A stretch of 37,182 nucleotides of DNA from JACRAO01 sp964490895 (GTDB taxonomy: Bacteria; Bdellovibrionota; UBA1018), in the NCBI GenBank assembly GCA_964490895.1, contig CAZBEI010000099.1, forward strand, positions 1 through 37,182. The letters are read 5' to 3'. Positions 34,195 through 37,182 of the stretch are shown piece after piece; positions within the stretch are counted from its first letter, which is position 1, and each line of letters opens with the position of its first letter. The notes under the pieces are model-generated. The model did no database searches, was not told the DNA's origin, and worked only from the letters and a program-made list of their open reading frames with translations. A program made the position numbers and the translations under genes.

Positions 34195-36387
34195 ATGAAT
34201 AATTTGAAATTCCACACAATACACAAGGGATTAAAAAAGGCTGGGATCTCGCTTTTGTTTGTGTTGGCCTTGGGATGCCGCGACGACAAAAAAAAGCAGG
34301 ATGTTGTTTCTCAGCCGGGCCTTGGATGTTTCATTGATGAGTTTACAGAACCAAAGAATTCAAAATATACACAATCGTTAGATATTTTGTTTGTAGTCAA
34401 TAGCTCCCCTTCGATGAACGTAGAGCGAGTGTTTGTGGCCAAGGGTGTGGATTCGTTTATTCAATCTTTGCCTTCAGATATGGATTACCGCATGGGTGTG
34501 ATGCTGGCCCATGGGAGCACTTCTCGTTACAGTGGCAAACTTTGGAGTCGAGCTTTGCTGCCCACTGTTTTGGATTCTCAAAAAATGAAATTGTCAGAAA
34601 TTCGTGTCCAAATGATTTTAAAAATGAATTTGATTGCTTTTGATCCTGATACGGATGGGGGTGAGGCTGGACTTTATTCTTTTTCAAAAGGGCTAGACTC
34701 CGCTTCGTTAGAGCAAAGCCGAGCACAAGGTTTTTTTAGAAAAGACGCTGCGCTTGCTGTAATTTTTGTTTCGAACGAGAATGATCTTTGTGCATCTTTT
34801 CCAAAAGGCGTAACACTATTGCCACCTCTGAGTAAAGTCGAGCTCAGGGCTCGTCAGAGAGACTGCAGTGGAATCACTCCTGAAAATGTTTTAGGAAAAA
34901 TAAAAGCGGTGCAGGGAGAGCGGCCCTTTATTGTGGGAGCCATCGTTTTTAATAATCCAGATACGGTGATCCGAATCAATGAAAATCGTTATGGGTATGG
35001 CTATATGGATTTGGTTAAACTCAGTGGTGGGGTCTCTGTAGATCTGGCTCGCTGGGATTATGCTTCAGGACTTCGAGAAATCGGGGAGCTTGTTGCAGAA
35101 AAGTTAGAGCTTCAAAGAGATTTTGTTTTGACAAAGCAAAATGTAGACCCAAGTTCGATTCAGGTTTGGGTGGATGGAGCTTCGAGTTCGTTTAGTTATC
35201 ATGCAGAAAAAAATCAGGTTCATATTCCAAATCCTGGAAGATCAGGCTCGAAAATTAAAATTTACTATTGTCAAAAAGCAGACTCTCAGCCACTTCCGAC
35301 GCCAACCTCAACCCCGATCCCTACTCCAGAGCCTGTGATTGCAAGATCTTGTTTGGAGCTTTTGAGGCTTGGATTTGCAGAAAGTAAAATATATTCAATT
35401 TATCCAGACGGAGATCCTCGAAAACCACTTCGAGTGTTTTGTGATCAAAAAACAGATGGAGGAGGGTGGACCCAGTGGGTCAATATCGATGCCGCTGGTG
35501 CAGGCGGGCTTATTTACGGGAATATCAATATTTCCAATGATTTTGGAACTACGAACGAACCTGGAAATAGAATTGCAGCAAAACCTCATGCCGACGCCAT
35601 GGTCGAAGTGGTGGGACAAAGTGCAGATGGGCGTACGCCATTTCAATTTAAATTAAAACAAGGCATTTTTTCTGCTCCTTATTTTGCAAGCCAAGGGGCC
35701 GACTTCCCAGAAGTGTCAGGGTTGTGCACTGCAATTCCTGGTGAACAAATCAATTCGCGAATTGTAAATTGCTTAAGTTTTCAGACTGACAGAAATGGCT
35801 ATGGAGGTGGATCAATTGTAGGGCTTGTCAATCCAAATGGCTTAGGAACCCGGGTCGGGAATGTGACTTATGATTTTAAATATAGAGACACACATACTTG
35901 GGCAGGAATCTGGTGGGTTATCCAACAAAGCGCCGCGAGTGCAAGTTCGCCCTATGCCTCCAGTGGCGGGTATTGCTCAGCCAACACAATGGATTTGTCT
36001 GCAAACTACAGATGGAATAACGCATATGTAGGAAATACAGTAAAGTATATGAGGATTTATTATCGCGAAGAGAATCCTCCAGAGCCAACACCATCCCCAA
36101 GTCCAAGCCCAAGTCCAACTCCAACACCGACTCCTACTCCAAGCCCAACCCCTGAGCCAAGTCCCAGCCCTTCGCCTGCACCAACTCCAGTTCCAACACC
36201 AGTGCCGACTCCCGAGCCAACGCCAAGTCCTTCGCCTGCTCCAACTCCAGTGCCAACACCATCCCCAAGTCCAAGCCCCAGCCCAAGTCCAACCCCTGCA
36301 CCAACTCCAGAGCCAACACCAGCGCCGACTCCATCTCCAACTCCCTGCGAGGGCCCGGGCTGTGGTGGGGGAGTGATTGGAGTTTAG
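34195..36387 (+). CDS. Surface lipoprotein: vWA-like domain, fibrinogen-like domain, long Pro-rich tail
   Basis: 730 residues. Lipobox LALGC (Cys28). Residues about 60-310 follow the vWA family seen in myxobacteria-like genomes (DILFVVNSSPSM; TDGGEAGLYSFSKGLD; GFFRKDAALAVIFVSNEND). The MIDAS motif, normally DxSxS, has Asn69, and the later SDEDD-type acidic motif reads SNEND (193-197), so metal binding may be lost. A Pro/Thr linker (about 365-380) leads to a fibrinogen-like domain beginning SCLELL (384-389) with CDQKTDGGGW (416-425). The chain ends in about 90 residues of PTPSP repeats and CEGPGCGGG. Adhesion or cell-contact is inferred. It converges with the HNH gene, 2 bases apart. Confidence 0.8.
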   Translation: MNNLKFHTIHKGLKKAGISLLFVLALGCRDDKKKQDVVSQPGLGCFIDEFTEPKNSKYTQSLDILFVVNSSPSMNVERVFVAKGVDSFIQSLPSDMDYRMGVMLAHGSTSRYSGKLWSRALLPTVLDSQKMKLSEIRVQMILKMNLIAFDPDTDGGEAGLYSFSKGLDSASLEQSRAQGFFRKDAALAVIFVSNENDLCASFPKGVTLLPPLSKVELRARQRDCSGITPENVLGKIKAVQGERPFIVGAIVFNNPDTVIRINENRYGYGYMDLVKLSGGVSVDLARWDYASGLREIGELVAEKLELQRDFVLTKQNVDPSSIQVWVDGASSSFSYHAEKNQVHIPNPGRSGSKIKIYYCQKADSQPLPTPTSTPIPTPEPVIARSCLELLRLGFAESKIYSIYPDGDPRKPLRVFCDQKTDGGGWTQWVNIDAAGAGGLIYGNINISNDFGTTNEPGNRIAAKPHADAMVEVVGQSADGRTPFQFKLKQGIFSAPYFASQGADFPEVSGLCTAIPGEQINSRIVNCLSFQTDRNGYGGGSIVGLVNPNGLGTRVGNVTYDFKYRDTHTWAGIWWVIQQSAASASSPYASSGGYCSANTMDLSANYRWNNAYVGNTVKYMRIYYREENPPEPTPSPSPSPSPTPTPTPTPSPTPEPSPSPSPAPTPVPTPVPTPEPTPSPSPAPTPVPTPSPSPSPSPSPTPAPTPEPTPAPTPSPTPCEGPGCGGGVIGV
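36076..36345 (+). repeat. Low-complexity Pro-Thr/Ser/Glu/Ala coding repeat
   Basis: About 90 codons alternating Pro with Ser, Thr, Glu, Ala or Val at the C-terminus of the vWA-fibrinogen lipoprotein. A unit reading PSPSPAPTPVPTP occurs twice almost identically, at DNA level too. It is likely unstable in length and acts as an extended spacer. The opposite strand gives long Trp/Arg/Leu-rich readings that are artefacts. Confidence 0.9.
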
Positions 36388-36389
36388 GA

Positions 36390-37182
36390 TTAATTTGAAA
36401 TATATTCCTGCATTTTCTCTTTTCCAAATTCGCGAATTGCAGTTTGGATATTGTGCGTATGGCAATGCAAAGTCAGGTTCACCACATCTGAGTTTCCATT
36501 TTTCGCTGCTGGAGTTTTGTGTTCATACTCTAATCTAAATCGACTTTTGCAAGGCTTGCCTGTGATTGGGCTAATATAAGTGCAACATCCATTATCTCTG
36601 AGCCAAACTTCTTGTTTGATGTGAGCTGGAATTGCGGGGCGAGTATATTTGTAATTTTTACTAGGTTCTGTCTGTATGTGGCCAGAGTTAGGTAAATTAG
36701 TGCTAGTTTCTGAGTCTTTTTCTCCACTTACTTTCTGCGCAGAAGGTGATTTCTGAGCTAGCTTTCTTTTTGCGCATTTTCTATCAGGATCAATTTTGTC
36801 CAAAGTAGTCTCTGCCATATACTCTAAGATTTCAGCATAACTCATGTGTGGATTGACATGGGCTCTGATCTCCTGAATTCTCTTTAGTTTTTCTAGAAGC
36901 TTATTTGAAATAATGATCTTAAGCTCCGTCTTGTCTCCTGATACGGCTCTCTCTTTTTCTCTAAGCTGTAGAGAGGACTCAGGATCAATCTCTGCTAATA
37001 TTGCCTGTACCACTCGCGTCGATTTATTTTCGATTTTCTCTAGAAGCTCTTTTTTGTCTTCCAGGGGGAGCTGCTTTTTATTTTTTGATTCTTTTTTTCT
37101 AAACACTGCACCCAGCGAACTGAGGTTTGTCAAATTGAGTCTGCCCTCATTAAGGGAGGTCTCTACTTTTTTAGCTTCCTCG
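36390..37182 (-). CDS. HNH endonuclease domain protein, 5' end beyond the window
   Basis: The frame stays open to the right edge, with 16 further sense codons beyond the TTG at 37133. These read VETSLNEGRLN then LTNLSSL, as in the larger HNH proteins common in Bdellovibrio-like genomes, so the start lies outside. The visible part has a helical charged region, a linker, and a C-terminal HNH domain: KQEVWLRDNGCC, PITGKPCKS, LEYEHKTPAAKNG, then VNLTLHCHTHN. The Cys pairs may bind a structural zinc ion. Nuclease activity on DNA is inferred; whether these multicopy proteins are mobile, defensive or competence-linked is unknown. It converges on the vWA gene with a 2-base gap. Confidence 0.85.
   Translation of the reverse strand, partial: EEAKKVETSLNEGRLNLTNLSSLGAVFRKKESKNKKQLPLEDKKELLEKIENKSTRVVQAILAEIDPESSLQLREKERAVSGDKTELKIIISNKLLEKLKRIQEIRAHVNPHMSYAEILEYMAETTLDKIDPDRKCAKRKLAQKSPSAQKVSGEKDSETSTNLPNSGHIQTEPSKNYKYTRPAIPAHIKQEVWLRDNGCCTYISPITGKPCKSRFRLEYEHKTPAAKNGNSDVVNLTLHCHTHNIQTAIREFGKEKMQEYISN

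Noticed and set aside
36076..36345. Repeated units resembling a CRISPR or satellite array
   Set aside because: The repeats are codon-phased Pro-Xaa dipeptides inside an intact CDS; there are no uniform repeats with unique spacers.
35977..36465. Long minus-strand reading frames (Trp/Arg- or Leu/Glu-rich) opposite the Pro-rich tail
   Set aside because: They are antisense translations of the CCA/ACT-rich repeat, with biased composition and no start context.

Overview
The window is 37 kb of AT-leaning (roughly 40-43% GC by eye), gene-dense chromosomal sequence with no rRNA, tRNA, insertion sequence or CRISPR array that I can see. Gene content points to a motile Gram-negative bacterium of the Bdellovibrionota (Bdellovibrio-like, formerly Deltaproteobacteria). 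The supporting traits are a compact flgBC-fliEFGHI operon, several lipoproteins with clear lipoboxes, two HD-GYP signalling proteins sharing the same N-terminal domain, sigma-54 activators, and an HNH nuclease of a type that is multicopy in that group. The taxonomic call is inference from gene style, not from a marker gene.

Layout. 1-72 is a perfect 72-bp palindrome at the window edge. 93-1908 holds a UDP-glucuronate decarboxylase and an MTA phosphorylase in tandem. 2033-4780 encodes a YncE-like propeller fused to a di-haem cytochrome. 4819-7062 (minus) holds a receiver/HD-GYP regulator and a small lipoprotein. 7345-16951 is one long plus-strand operon: a TPR protein with a signal peptide, a sigma-54 activator without a receiver, then flgB, flgC, fliE, fliF, fliG, fliH and fliI, joined by overlaps or very short gaps. 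A near-consensus sigma-54 promoter (7278-7294) and an inverted repeat (7232-7275) lie just upstream, so the operon may control itself through its own activator.

16963-24789 is a mixed block. It contains a sigma-54-promoted lipoprotein, a sigma-like/anti-sigma-like membrane fusion protein, a TonB-family protein, a pseudo-receiver protein, a canonical HD-GYP protein with a coupled unknown partner, and methionyl-tRNA synthetase. 24786-27957 carries a small ORF and an NtrB/NtrC-type two-component pair. 27963-33843 (minus) carries a ChaN-like protein with an unknown partner, a sigma-54-promoted lipoprotein, and a large protein resembling a catalytically dead N6-adenine methyltransferase. 34195-36387 encodes a surface lipoprotein with a vWA-like domain, a fibrinogen-like domain and a long Pro-rich tail. 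A 5'-truncated HNH protein gene runs off the right edge.

The most interesting items are the sigma-54 wiring (three near-consensus promoters plus two activators), the sigma/anti-sigma/TM fusion at 17761-18519, the apparent pseudo-methyltransferase, the vWA-fibrinogen lipoprotein with Asp-to-Asn changes in its metal-site motifs, and the edge palindrome. Many convergent gene pairs overlap or nearly touch, leaving little room for terminators.
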